This document shows, one piece after another, positions 63,715 to 64,000 of a stretch of DNA of 64,000 nucleotides. This DNA is from Oegoconia quadripuncta. Taxonomy: Eukaryota > Arthropoda > Insecta > Lepidoptera > Autostichidae. The stretch lies in the NCBI GenBank assembly GCA_949316235.1, contig OX438741.1, positions 10,282,124 to 10,346,123 on the forward strand. The letters run 5' to 3'. Each line of letters opens with the position of its first letter. Positions within the stretch are counted from its first letter, which is position 1. Both the position numbers and the translations under genes were made by a program. The notes below the pieces were generated by a model. The model searched no databases, was not told the origin of the DNA, and was given only the letters and a program-made list of their open reading frames with translations.

Positions 63715-64000
63715 ATGTGAGGTTAAATAAAAAAGAAATTATAAATGAAATCACCGATTTTTTCTTTAGATATTTACTTACGTAGGCAAAGGAAAGTCAA
63801 TAGATAAGATATACAGCCAAGTTCTTTGTTAAATATTTTACATAGGAGTAAAGTCTAAAATTTTCTAGTTATAACTACTTGGACTAAGGAATTTATGCTT
63901 TGAACAGCCTTTGTTTTTTTTTTGGAAACTATTTTTGATAGAAGTTTTTGTTGATATTTTGACATTCCAAATTTAAATCTCATTATTACCCAAGAGAACT

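Larger units (their letters stand above)
47427..64000. other. Region upstream of the transporter, no host gene recognised
   Basis: Short ORFs only, none with recognisable domains. Stretches 47760-48040, 48240-49150, 50500-50930, 51830-52960, 53690-54630, 54720-55570, 55720-57220, 57660-58240, 59225-59840, 59970-60235, 61165-62930 and 63110-63390 hold nothing I can name beyond scattered AT-rich LINE-like 3' ends. The transporter promoter should lie here or beyond. Confidence 0.6.

Overview
This is AT-rich, TE-dense insect DNA, almost certainly from a moth or butterfly (Lepidoptera). The host coding exons are GC-richer than their surroundings and are separated by introns of 0.1 to 13.7 kb filled with lepidopteran-type repeats: several tRNA-headed SINE families, 3' ends of RTE-like and CR1/jockey-like LINEs, MITEs, and short repeats ending in AAAGCTAGT. 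I see no prokaryotic features, no CRISPR array, no functional tRNA or rRNA gene and no new gene system.

Two host genes can be assembled from exons, both on the minus strand. (1) Positions 256-2988 hold the 5' part of a secreted trypsin-like serine protease: signal-peptide exon 2898-2988, activation-site and catalytic-His exon 1336-1588, catalytic-Asp exon 256-437. The Ser-containing 3' part lies off the left edge. (2) Positions 7935-47379 hold a complete facilitated sugar/trehalose transporter (Tret1-like, MFS). Eight coding exons join in phase to 491 residues: 47298-47379, 33371-33600, 25860-25976, 24904-25110, 16989-17121, 9127-9356, 8802-8996 and 7935-8216. One intron uses a GC donor. An AATAAA signal lies about 115 bp after the stop. 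Nothing convincing as a host gene was found from 47.4 to 64 kb.

Layout: 1-3 kb protease; 3-7.9 kb intergenic repeats with a CR1/jockey-like LINE inserted inside a MITE; 7.9-9.4 kb the last three transporter exons; 9.4-17 kb intron 5, with a nested MITE pair and a 1045-bp TTAA-flanked element; 17-24.9 kb intron 4, with a near-intact 2.1-kb Tc1/mariner-type transposon bearing equal 268-bp inverted repeats; 25-33 kb introns 2-3; 33.6-47.3 kb intron 1, with a 31-bp minisatellite and many SINEs; 47.4-64 kb upstream repeat-rich DNA, with two further minisatellites, a copy of a repeat also found at 19.4 kb, and a repeat block shared in inverted orientation with intron 2.

The transposase gene (22795-23856) and the LINE ORF (5666 to about 7003) are the only sizeable TE coding regions. 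All other TE copies are 5'-truncated or non-autonomous. Coordinates of repeat copies come from reading by eye and are approximate by a few to some tens of bases. Host exon borders are set by splice consensus plus reading-frame continuity.
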